Positions 34,409 to 41,879 of a DNA stretch of 52,052 nucleotides are shown here, one piece after another. The number at the start of each line of letters is the position of its first letter. Position 1 is the stretch's first letter. The stretch is from positions 1 to 52,052 of the forward strand of contig JACOSL010000038.1 of assembly GCA_016179045.1 (NCBI GenBank), given 5' to 3'. Origin of the DNA: Fimbriimonas ginsengisoli. GTDB lineage: Bacteria > Armatimonadota > Fimbriimonadia > Fimbriimonadales > Fimbriimonadaceae. The position numbers were made by a program, and so were the translations under genes. Below the pieces are notes generated by a model. The model saw nothing but the letters and a program-made list of their open reading frames with translations. It was not told the DNA's origin and did not search any database.

Positions 34409-34910
34409 AGCTGCCCGCCTCCCAGGTTTCGTCGCTTGATTGGGCCACCGCCTCGTCGAGGGTTGCCAGCCCGTTGGAACGGATATTGAGCGCCGCCTCG
34501 ACGCCGCCGGGCAAGGCCAGATCGACGCTGCCGGCATCGGATGAACCGTCTGGATAGAAGCGCACTTCCCAATCCGCCGGCTCGACCCCGCTGTCGTTGA
34601 GAAGGAACTTGGCTAAAGTCACCGTCTCGGGAGCGTCGACGGTTCGGAACGGGTCGGGTTGAGCGGACTCCGTGGAATCCTCGGTCAACGTCAGAGACGT
34701 GCCCGACGTTCGCAGGCGCACGGGAACGGCATCGGTGATCGACCTCATCCTCGCCTCCGCAGGCAGGCGTCGGAGCGCGACGATAAAGGCGCGCTCCTGG
34801 CGCGACCTCTCGTCGCTCACTAGGTTTGGGAGCACCGCCGAGGCGAATAGCGCGATGAGAAACACCACCGCGCTCATTTCCAGCAAGGTGAAGCCGCGCG
34901 ACCTATTCAT
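34395..34910 (-). CDS. gspH: Type II secretion minor pseudopilin GspH
   Basis: A 171-residue pseudopilin starting at ATG 34910, inside the end of gspG. The signal is MNRSRG/FTLLEMSAVVFLIALFASAVLP. The globular part has RRLPAEARMRSITDAVPVRL and a WEVRFYPDGSSDAGSVDLAL strand pair, typical for the GspH/FimT domain. The name rests on this domain and the gene order. Confidence 0.85.
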   Translation of the reverse strand: MNRSRGFTLLEMSAVVFLIALFASAVLPNLVSDERSRQERAFIVALRRLPAEARMRSITDAVPVRLRTSGTSLTLTEDSTESAQPDPFRTVDAPETVTLAKFLLNDSGVEPADWEVRFYPDGSSDAGSVDLALPGGVEAALNIRSNGLATLDEAVAQSSDETWEAGSYEQR

Positions 34911-35322
34911 CCAAGATATCTGCCGCATCGCCGTCCCCGCCGGGCGCGCCGTCCGAGCCGTAGCTTAGGAGGGTGAAGCTGTCCTTCCCGTTCGGGCCGG
35001 GATACTCGTAGTGATAGTCGTAGCCCCATGGATCGGGATGGAGATCGTGATCCATGTACGGGCCCTTCCAGTTCTTCGCGTCCGATGGGGCGGTGCGCAG
35101 GGCCTGCAAGCCTTCCTGCGTGGTCGGATAGCGGTCGTTGTCCAGCCGGAAATGCTCGAGCAGGGTGTGGAAGGTGGAGATATCGGCCTTGGCCGCAGCA
35201 ACTTTGGCTTGACTCGCGCGGCCCACGACGCGGGGAACAACCAATGCGGCGAGGATGGCGATGATGATGATCACCACCATCAGTTCGATGAGCGTAAACG
35301 CCCTTCTCACGCGAAAAGTCAT
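34903..35322 (-). CDS. gspG: Type II secretion major pseudopilin GspG
   Basis: The major pseudopilin, 139 residues, which polymerises into the pseudopilus. The signal is RRA/FTLIELMVVIIIIAILAALVVP, with Ala at -1 where Gly is almost universal. The rest has the GspG hallmarks DISTFHTLLEHFRLDNDRYPTTQEGLQAL, KGPYM, HPDPWGYDYHYEYPG and FTLLSYGSDGAPGG; the last supplies calcium ligands. It overlaps gspF by four bases. Confidence 0.95.
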   Translation of the reverse strand: MTFRVRRAFTLIELMVVIIIIAILAALVVPRVVGRASQAKVAAAKADISTFHTLLEHFRLDNDRYPTTQEGLQALRTAPSDAKNWKGPYMDHDLHPDPWGYDYHYEYPGPNGKDSFTLLSYGSDGAPGGDGDAADILDE

Positions 35323-36527
35323 TTGATCAACTCCTGAGCCTGGAAAATCGGCAGCAGCACCGAAAGCACGACAAACCCCACGATCCCTCCCATCACGAGC
35401 ACGATCATGGGTTCGAACACCGCGGTCAAGCGTCGCAACCCGTTGTCGACTTCAAAATCGAGGCTGTCCGAGACACGAGAGAGCATCTTGGGTAGGTCGC
35501 CCGTTTCCTCGCCGATCGCCACCATGTGGGTCAGAACCGGGGGGAAAACCCCCGTGTCTCGCATCGCAACCGCGACCGCGCGGCCCTCGCGCACCTCGCC
35601 TGCCACCCGGTCACCGGCGGTGGCGATCACGCGGTTTCCGGCCGAGAGGCCGGCCAGGTGCAGGGCGTCGAGGATGGGAACTCCTCCAAAGATCAGAGTT
35701 CCGAGCACGCGCGCGAAGCGCGAGACGGTGGCCTTTGTCATCACAGGGCCCAGCATCGGCGAGTGCAGCAAGAGCGCGTCTCTGGCCGAGGCGCCTGTCT
35801 CGGTTGCAACCCAAGCTCGGTAGAACACGGTGGCCGCCACGATGCCGCCAAGCAGAAACAGCCCCTTGGCCGAAACGAAATCGGTGAAGAGGAGCAGCAT
35901 CTTGGTGGAGAGCGGCAAGTCGCCGCCGAGGTCCTTGAACACCACTACCAGCTTTGGAATGACGAAGGTGACCAGGAACACGACGACTCCGACCGCGGTG
36001 ACGGTCAGCACGCCCGGGTAGATCATCGCGGAGACGATCTTGCTCTTCCGCTCGACTTCGGTCTCTTGGAACTGGGCGAGACGCTCGGCCACCTGGGCGA
36101 ATTGGCCGCTGGCTTCGCCGGCGCGAAGCGTCTGGGTGTAGACTTGCGGGAAGAGGCGAGGATGCTGGGCTAGGGCCTCGCTGACCGGCATTCCGCCGCG
36201 CACCTCGACCAGCGCGCCTTCGGCCACTCGTCTCAGCTCGGAGCTCTCGGATTGCTCGGCTACCACCTGGAGCACCCGGTCGAGGGGCAATCCCGCCGCC
36301 GCCAGGTCCGCCATTCGGCGCGTGAAGAGGGCGAGATCGGCCTTGCTCGCCCTTCGGCGACCGACCTTCTCGCCCGCGCTGGCTTCCGGTTTGCTCGCCT
36401 TGATCTCAACGACGAAGCGACCTTCGGCGGAGATGGCCGCGATGGCCGCATCGGCGGTGGACGCTTCGGTTACGCCCGACTTACGCCGCCCGGCGGGGTC
36501 GAGGGCGACGTAGGCGAACGTCTGCAC
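35319..36527 (-). CDS. gspF: Type II secretion inner-membrane platform protein GspF
   Basis: A 402-residue polytopic platform protein. It begins MQTFAYVALDPAGRRKSG, then two copies of the GspF cytoplasmic helical domain: FTRRMADLAAAGLPLDRVLQV..L and FARVLGTLIFGGVPILDALHL, each followed by membrane helices (about 170-192, 220-242, 375-398). Size and order are standard. It joins GspE to the pseudopilus base. Its ATG follows the gspE stop directly, without a gap. Confidence 0.95.
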   Translation of the reverse strand: MQTFAYVALDPAGRRKSGVTEASTADAAIAAISAEGRFVVEIKASKPEASAGEKVGRRRASKADLALFTRRMADLAAAGLPLDRVLQVVAEQSESSELRRVAEGALVEVRGGMPVSEALAQHPRLFPQVYTQTLRAGEASGQFAQVAERLAQFQETEVERKSKIVSAMIYPGVLTVTAVGVVVFLVTFVIPKLVVVFKDLGGDLPLSTKMLLLFTDFVSAKGLFLLGGIVAATVFYRAWVATETGASARDALLLHSPMLGPVMTKATVSRFARVLGTLIFGGVPILDALHLAGLSAGNRVIATAGDRVAGEVREGRAVAVAMRDTGVFPPVLTHMVAIGEETGDLPKMLSRVSDSLDFEVDNGLRRLTAVFEPMIVLVMGGIVGFVVLSVLLPIFQAQELIK

Positions 36528-38093
36528 TTAGAACTCCTCCCGCTGGCAGACTCGCAGAACCTCTTCGGGCGTGGTACGCCCTGCAAGGACGGACAGCTTG
36601 CCATCTCCAAGCAGCGTTCGCATTTCCTGAGCCTTGGAAGCGTAAGTCTTGATTTCAGCAGCGGAGCGGTGTTCCACGGTGAGGTGGCGGACCTCCTCAT
36701 CTACCAGAAGGATTTCGTACAGGCCCTGCCGTCCGCGGAAGCCGGTGCCCTGGCATTTCTCGCAGCCGGGGCCTCGCCGCCAAGGCGCCCTCTTCTCGGT
36801 CGGTTCGATTCCAACCGCTCGAAGCGCTTCCGCCGAGGGTTGGTCGGCCTTGCCGCAGTTGGCGCAGACCTTTCGAACCAAACGCTGGGCGATCACGCCG
36901 ATAAGAGAGCTTGCCACCAGATACGGCTCCACGCCCATATCGAGCAGCCGCGCGATGGCGCCCGCCGCATCGTTGGTATGCAATGTGCTGAACACGAGGT
37001 GGCCGGTGAGGGCGGCGTGGATCGCGATCTCGGCGGTCTCGTGGTCGCGGATTTCGCCGACCATGATCACGTCGGGGTCTTGGCGGACGATGCTGCGCAG
37101 GCCGTTGGCGAACGTGAGCCCGATGTTGGGGCGGACCTGAATCTGGCCGATGCCCGGCACTTGGTATTCGACCGGATCTTCGATGGTGAGAATGTTGGTG
37201 GTGGGGGACCAGATCTCTTGCAGCGCCGCGTAAAGCGACGTCGACTTGCCCGCGCCGGTCGGTCCTGTGGCGAGAATGATGCCGTGGGGCATCGCGATGA
37301 GCCGGCGGAATTTCGCCAGCGTATCGGCCTGCATTCCCAGCTCGGTGAGGCCCATTAGGGCGGCGGTCTTATCAAGGATGCGCATCACCGCGCGCTCGCC
37401 GAATACGGTGGGCACGATCGACACGCGAACGTCGATCTGCCGCCCTGCGATCGTGAGCTTGATGCGGCCGTCCTGAGGCAGCCGCCGCTCGGCGATGTTC
37501 ATCTCGCCGAGAATCTTGATCCGCGAGACGAGCGCGGCGTGCATGCGCTTGGGCGGGCGCATCATCTCGTTCAGCATCCCGTCGACGCGATACCGAACTT
37601 TGATCTCGCGTTCGTACGGCTCGATGTGTACATCGCTCGCCCCGTCCCGTACGGCCTGGGCGAAGATCAAATTCACCATCTGCACGACGGCGGTCTCGCC
37701 CGCCATCTTTTGGAGGTCGGCGAGGTCGGTGGTCTCGTCGATCTCGGTTGCGGCTTCGTCACCAGGAAGTCCTTCCAGAATCTTTTCGAGGAAGTGCTCC
37801 TCGATGCGCTCGCGGATGCGGGCGGGATCGGCAAGAACAGGCCTTACGGGACGGTTGAGAAGGATGCCGAGATCGTCGACCGCGGGCAGGGAGGCGAGCG
37901 AGCCCATCGCCACGACCAGGGCTTTACCGTCGATGGCGAGGGGCAGAATCTGGGCACGTAAGGCGAATTCGCCTGGCGTCAATTCGAGCGCCTCGGGTTC
38001 CGGGCGCACGAGGTTGAGATCGACGAACTCCAGGCCCGCTTCGGCGGCGCGCATGTCCGGCGACTGGGTGGTCTGGGCTTGTTCGAGGCTCAT
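36528..38093 (-). CDS. gspE: Type II secretion ATPase GspE
   Basis: The cytoplasmic motor ATPase of 521 residues and first gene of the operon. The N-terminal MshEN-like domain (about 20-110) is followed by the core with SDVHIEPYEREIKVRYRVDG, Walker A GPTGAGKST (277-285), the Asp box TIEDPVEYQVPGIGQIQV, Walker B DPDVIMVGEIRD and the His box LTGHLVFSTLHTNDA. A four-Cys zinc element (CANCGK and CEKCQG, about 400-435) is complete, as in T2SS GspE and PilB. The 116 bases between it and the ProDH gene hold the likely operon promoter, but I could not assign boxes. Confidence 0.95.
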   Translation of the reverse strand: MSLEQAQTTQSPDMRAAEAGLEFVDLNLVRPEPEALELTPGEFALRAQILPLAIDGKALVVAMGSLASLPAVDDLGILLNRPVRPVLADPARIRERIEEHFLEKILEGLPGDEAATEIDETTDLADLQKMAGETAVVQMVNLIFAQAVRDGASDVHIEPYEREIKVRYRVDGMLNEMMRPPKRMHAALVSRIKILGEMNIAERRLPQDGRIKLTIAGRQIDVRVSIVPTVFGERAVMRILDKTAALMGLTELGMQADTLAKFRRLIAMPHGIILATGPTGAGKSTSLYAALQEIWSPTTNILTIEDPVEYQVPGIGQIQVRPNIGLTFANGLRSIVRQDPDVIMVGEIRDHETAEIAIHAALTGHLVFSTLHTNDAAGAIARLLDMGVEPYLVASSLIGVIAQRLVRKVCANCGKADQPSAEALRAVGIEPTEKRAPWRRGPGCEKCQGTGFRGRQGLYEILLVDEEVRHLTVEHRSAAEIKTYASKAQEMRTLLGDGKLSVLAGRTTPEEVLRVCQREEF

Positions 38094-38209
38094 GGCGAAT
38101 CCGACGCGGATAGACGGAAAATGACTAAATTAGTTTGCCGGACGTGGCGAACCAGGCACCTAGCTTTTACGGATTGAAGCAAAGGCGGGTTCCCATAGCA
38201 CTCCGAAGG

Positions 38210-39169
38210 TCATCCCTTGAAGAGGCTCTTCAACGCGAAGAGGGCGTTCGCCGGCCTCTCCGCGAGGCGGCGCGAAAAGTAGGGGTACCACGACTCGCCG
38301 TAAGGGATATAGACTCGCATCCGGTGGCCTTCCGCGACCAATTTCTCCTGCAGGTCGCGGCGAACGCCAAAGAGCATCTGAAACTCGAATCGATCCTTGG
38401 GCAGGTTGAGCGCCTTGGCGCTGCGCTGGATCTTCTCAATAAGCGCCTCGTCGTGGGTGGCGAAGGCGGGATAGGCACAAGCTTCGAGCATGCGTTCGGC
38501 CAGCCTCATATAGGCCTCGTCCACGCGCATCTTCTCTTGGTAGGCGACGTCCGCCTCTTCAAAATAAGCGCCCTTCACAAGGCGGATGCGAAGCCGGCGC
38601 ATCGCCGCCCACTCGACGTCCTCCGTCGTTCGGTAGAGGTAGCTCTGGAGCACCGTGCCCGTGTTCGGGTAGTCGACGTGCACCCGCTCGACCAGCTTGA
38701 CAGTCCGCTCCGTGTAAGGCGAGCCCTCCATGTCCACCCGCACGAAATTGCCGATCGCCTTGGCGACGGCCAGCACCTCGCGGTAGTTCTCCTCGGCAAA
38801 GTCGTCGCTTTGGTCGAGGCCGCATTGGGTGAGCTTGACCGAGAGGTTGACCGTCTCCACAAGGCCGTCGGCGTAGCCTACGTGATCCATCGGCATAACC
38901 TCCTTGATGGCCGCTATGCGCTTGAGAATCTCGATGTAGGTGTTCTTTGCGTGAACCGCCTCCTCGCGGGACTGGACGTTTTCGCCCAGGTAGTCGAGCG
39001 ACACGTAGATGCCCTTGGGGAGCAACTCCTCGGCGGCGGCAATCGCCTGGTCCAGGGTCTCTCCCGCAACGAAGCGACGGATAAGGGGCCGGAATGCCCG
39101 AGACTGGGTGATCATCTTGCGCACCGGTCGCATCTCGGATGCTTTTAGGATCATCAGGCGCGCAAACAT
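38210..39169 (-). CDS. Proline dehydrogenase (monofunctional)
   Basis: An FAD enzyme of 319 residues that oxidises proline to pyrroline-5-carboxylate. Motifs of the PRODH barrel are visible: SLDYLGENV, VNLSVKLTQCGLD, FVRVDMEGSPYT, RLRIRLVKGAYFEE, FATHDEALIEK, FQMLFGVRRDLQ, and the substrate-binding RVYIPYGESWYPYFSRRLAERPAN near the C-terminus. Length fits the short bacterial PRODH, not bifunctional PutA. The ATG at 39169 is chosen because upstream sequence in frame is unrelated. The next enzyme (P5C dehydrogenase) is not in the window. Confidence 0.93.
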   Translation of the reverse strand: MFARLMILKASEMRPVRKMITQSRAFRPLIRRFVAGETLDQAIAAAEELLPKGIYVSLDYLGENVQSREEAVHAKNTYIEILKRIAAIKEVMPMDHVGYADGLVETVNLSVKLTQCGLDQSDDFAEENYREVLAVAKAIGNFVRVDMEGSPYTERTVKLVERVHVDYPNTGTVLQSYLYRTTEDVEWAAMRRLRIRLVKGAYFEEADVAYQEKMRVDEAYMRLAERMLEACAYPAFATHDEALIEKIQRSAKALNLPKDRFEFQMLFGVRRDLQEKLVAEGHRMRVYIPYGESWYPYFSRRLAERPANALFALKSLFKG

Positions 39170-39219
39170 GGAGGCCGATGGAGTGTACACCTTGGGGTGG
39201 TCGCGCGAGGCTGAAGCCT

Positions 39220-40251
39220 CTACGCGGAGATGGCGCAGGTCTGAGAGGCCGAATCTTGGAGAAAGCCGAGCAAGAGTTCTTCCGCCTCGGAGTAGGACGA
39301 GCTGGACGACAACCTGGCTCGCAGGGCGGCGGCGCCCGGAGCGCCCTTGACGTAGAGCGGCAGTTGGCCCCGCAACGAGCGGCAGGCTTGCAGTTCGGGA
39401 TTCGTGTGCTCCCCCCGCGGCTCCCATCCCTCCCGTTCGTGGTCGATCGCTAGCCGCAGATGCTCGAGGGCGGTCGAGACGCGCTCATCCAGGCTCGGCG
39501 GTCGGGGCGTCGCCTCGCCCATGACGCCGGCTCGGATTTCCGCGAGCGCCCAGGGGTTCGAAATGGCCACTCGTCCCACCATGACCCCGTCGCAGCCGGT
39601 CTCGCGCATCATCCGGCTGGCGTCGTCCGCGGTTCGAACATCGCCGTTGCCGACCAGCGGAACGCTCACTGCCTTGCGCATGGCCTCGATCAACGTCCAA
39701 TCGGCGGTGCCGTCGAAACCCTGGCGGGCGAAGCGAGCATGGAGCGTGATCATCGCCGCCCCTTCGGCCACGAAGCGCCGGGCGAGTTCGGGCGCGGCAA
39801 ACAGATCGTAGTCCCACCCCGCCCTCACCTTGACCGTGACGGGCACGCGTACCGCACGCACCACTCCTCGCACGATCTGTACCGCCATGTCGGGGTCTTT
39901 CAGGAGGGAAGCGCCCGCCCCGGTGCGGCAAACCTTGGGCACCCAGCATCCCATGTTGATGTCGACCAAATCGGCGCCCGCTTCCTCGGCGAGGCAGGCG
40001 GCTTCCGCCATCGACTCCGGGTCGCCGCCAAAGATCTGGATTCCCAGCGGGCGCTCTTGGTCGGAGACTCGCATCTTCCGAAGGGCGGCGAGCCGGTTGA
40101 AGCGGGCCGCCATCGCGCTGACGAACTCGGTGAACATCAAGCCTGGCCGCCCGATGCGTTTGGCGATCAGCCGGAAGGGAAGGCTGGTCACATCCTCCAT
40201 CGGCGCGAGCAGAAGCGGATTCTCGATTTCCAGTCCGCCGATCCTCAACAT
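39220..40251 (-). CDS. dus: tRNA-dihydrouridine synthase
   Basis: An FMN enzyme of 343 residues that reduces uridine in the tRNA D-loop. It shows the opening LLLAPMEDVTSLPFR, the catalytic cysteine in NMGC (Cys102) followed by PKV, TVKVRAGWD, ITLHARFARQGFDGTADW, VPLVGNGDVRTADDASRMM and VMVGRVAISNPW. The strand after NMGC reads WVPKVCRTGAG instead of the common P-x-x-KV, a small variation. Which uridine it modifies cannot be told. It is divergent from acyP. Confidence 0.93.
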   Translation of the reverse strand: MLRIGGLEIENPLLLAPMEDVTSLPFRLIAKRIGRPGLMFTEFVSAMAARFNRLAALRKMRVSDQERPLGIQIFGGDPESMAEAACLAEEAGADLVDINMGCWVPKVCRTGAGASLLKDPDMAVQIVRGVVRAVRVPVTVKVRAGWDYDLFAAPELARRFVAEGAAMITLHARFARQGFDGTADWTLIEAMRKAVSVPLVGNGDVRTADDASRMMRETGCDGVMVGRVAISNPWALAEIRAGVMGEATPRPPSLDERVSTALEHLRLAIDHEREGWEPRGEHTNPELQACRSLRGQLPLYVKGAPGAAALRARLSSSSSYSEAEELLLGFLQDSASQTCAISA

Positions 40252-40286
40252 GCGGCCTTATTGTGGCAGCCGGTTCAAAATAAGTC

Positions 40287-40568
40287 GTGGCGGCGCGCGG
40301 CTATGTGGTTCGGGGGACAGTTCAAGGCGTCGGCTTCCGTATGTACGTCTTGCGGCTTGGGCTTGGCCATGGGTTCAAGGGGGAGGTTTGGAACCGGCCC
40401 GACGGGGCAGTCGAAGTAGTGGCCGAGCACGAGCAAGCCGAGCGACTCGAGTGGCTCTTGAAGGCGCTTTGGGACGGGCCGGGCGAAGTTCGGGAAGTTG
40501 TCGACCGGCCGCTGGACGATCAAGGCTTTGCGGAATTCCGGATCGCCCACGCGCGCCGCGTTTTGTGA
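40287..40568 (+). CDS. acyP: Acylphosphatase
   Basis: A 93-residue enzyme that hydrolyses acyl phosphates. The phosphate-binding loop GTVQGVGFR (Arg18) and the catalytic Asn in GEVWNRPDG (Asn36) are intact. The GTG start at 40287 gives the family's usual length of 90-95 residues. It is divergent from dus, and a long inverted repeat begins right at its stop codon. Confidence 0.92.
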   Translation: MAARGYVVRGTVQGVGFRMYVLRLGLGHGFKGEVWNRPDGAVEVVAEHEQAERLEWLLKALWDGPGEVREVVDRPLDDQGFAEFRIAHARRVL

Positions 40569-40609
40569 CAGGTTTGCAAAACAGCCGATAGTTTGGCGCA
40601 AACCTGTCA
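40566..40609. promoter_or_regulatory. 12-base inverted repeat after acyP (terminator or operator)
   Basis: TGACAGGTTTGC (40566-40577) and GCAAACCTGTCA (40598-40609) pair perfectly around a 20-base spacer and the acyP stop lies in the left arm. It is less GC-rich than the surrounding DNA and followed by TATGATAAGAG. It could be a terminator for acyP or an operator for the small downstream frame. Confidence 0.45.
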
Positions 40610-40672
40610 TATGATAAGAGGTGTTCTCGTTCGTGCCGCGCGATGAGGCGTGGCCGCTCGATGGTGAGCAAC

Positions 40673-40855
40673 ATGGAACAAAGCAGTCTTCATGACGCCA
40701 AAGACCCCCGTGGGGGTCGCGGAATAGGGCCGGAGCCTCCGCCTGCCGAAGCGGCGGGCCCCGAGGAATCGGTCGAGGAGTACCGGCTCTATTACCCGCT
40801 CGTGAGCGAGTGGGCGCACCCAGATGGAGTCCGGTTCGATTTCCCCCGCGACTGA
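40673..40855 (+). CDS. Small hypothetical protein
   Basis: A 60-residue acidic protein starting at ATG 40673 with GGTGAG five bases before it; an earlier ATG at 40643 has no ribosome site. The N-terminal half is low complexity (Gly, Pro, Glu); the second half VEEYRLYYPLVSEWAHPDGVRFDFPRD has aromatic residues in a pattern that looks coding. No family is recognised. It may simply be open by chance in GC-rich DNA. Confidence 0.35.
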   Translation: MEQSSLHDAKDPRGGRGIGPEPPPAEAAGPEESVEEYRLYYPLVSEWAHPDGVRFDFPRD

Positions 40856-40933
40856 AGTGCGCCGACCGTGATCCAGGGACCTAGCCCGTCGTTCCAAGGG
40901 GGTTTCGGGCGCCCTGGTTCTCGCAGGAAGGTC

Positions 40934-41734
40934 TCAGCGCGCGTTACGGTAACGAATCTCGTCGCGCACCAAGCGCTCGAACTGGGGGGCAGGAGGGGCG
41001 GGGCTCCGAGCCCCCGCAAACACATCTTCGCCGCCGAGCCAGCGTTCGGTGGCGTCAGGATTTTCGAGTGCAATAGCGATTGCCAGGCCGAGCTCCACGA
41101 GGTCGCCGGGCATTCCGCGCACGCGTAGCATGAGGTGCAGGCCCCAGCGGACGACGCCCGCGGTCTGAATCAGCTCCGGCAGGGTGGGCACGGGGCCGGA
41201 ATCGTGCTTGCCCTCGAACAAGAATCGCTTGCACACGTTCGCATCGGTCGAGTTGTAGCCTCGACAGATCAGGGGCCGCGCGGCATGGGCCGTGCAGAGT
41301 CCGTCCACCAGCATCGGACAGGTCGCGCTGTGGAGCACGCGCTCGACGCCCGGGTACTCGGCAAGGGTCTGGGCGTAGGCGGCGCACCGGCTCTTGAGCG
41401 CGTCGATTTGACCGGGGTCGAAGTTCTCTCTGATCCATTGGGCTAAGAGCAGGACCTCGGGGATCGTGGCCGCCACTACCTGGTGGCAGCACCAATGACA
41501 GCCCATCGAGCACGCCACTGCCTTGCCCTTGCCCTTGGCGGCCGCCTCGCCCACCTCGTGCTCCAGCCGGTCGATCTCGCGGGAGGCGTAGGATTCCAGC
41601 TTCCTAAGAAGTCCGTTGATCCGCTCCGGAGTCGTGACGCCCTCGGTTGCCCGATCGGAAAGCGCCCGTGATGAATCGAGCATGCCCTGAAGGCGAGGGG
41701 GAAGCTGTATCGGGCCGGGATCGGGGACGTTCAT
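40934..41734 (-). CDS. YkgJ/CxxCC-family metal-cluster protein
   Basis: A 266-residue cytoplasmic protein with the cysteine pattern of the YkgJ (Fe-S or zinc cluster) family: CSMGCHWCCHQVV, then CPMLVDGLCTAHAARPLICRGYNS and a further Cys at DANVC. The cysteines of the first group (CxxxCxxCC) and second group are all present. Length is longer than simple YkgJ proteins because of an N-terminal helical part (about 1-75). Function in the family is not established. It is next to tRNA-Met on the same strand. Confidence 0.85.
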   Translation of the reverse strand: MNVPDPGPIQLPPRLQGMLDSSRALSDRATEGVTTPERINGLLRKLESYASREIDRLEHEVGEAAAKGKGKAVACSMGCHWCCHQVVAATIPEVLLLAQWIRENFDPGQIDALKSRCAAYAQTLAEYPGVERVLHSATCPMLVDGLCTAHAARPLICRGYNSTDANVCKRFLFEGKHDSGPVPTLPELIQTAGVVRWGLHLMLRVRGMPGDLVELGLAIAIALENPDATERWLGGEDVFAGARSPAPPAPQFERLVRDEIRYRNAR

Positions 41735-41771
41735 GGGGCGCGGGTAGCGAACACGCTTGATCGATCGAAAG

Positions 41772-41848
41772 TGGTAGCGGCGCGCGGACTCGAACCGCGG
41801 ACCTAACGGGTATGAACCGTTTGCTCTAGCCAGCTGAGCTACGCCGCC
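41772..41848 (-). tRNA. tRNA-Met (CAT anticodon)
   Basis: A 77-base cloverleaf with CCA encoded. On the minus strand it reads GGCGGCG TA GCTC..GAGC, anticodon stem AACGG/CCGTT around TTCATAC (anticodon CAT), T-arm CGCGG TTCGAGT CCGCG, and 3' CGCCGCT ACCA. The acceptor pair 1-72 is G-T. The anticodon stem lacks the three G-C pairs of the initiator, so an elongator tRNA-Met is most likely; a tRNA-Ile with modified C34 is possible. Confidence 0.92.
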
Positions 41849-41879
41849 GTCACGACCTCATTTAGGGTACCAGACGAGC

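Noticed and set aside
41772-41848. Initiator tRNA-fMet
   Set aside because: The anticodon stem is AACGG/CCGTT, lacking the three consecutive G-C pairs of initiators, and the acceptor has a G-T pair instead of the typical C-A mismatch.
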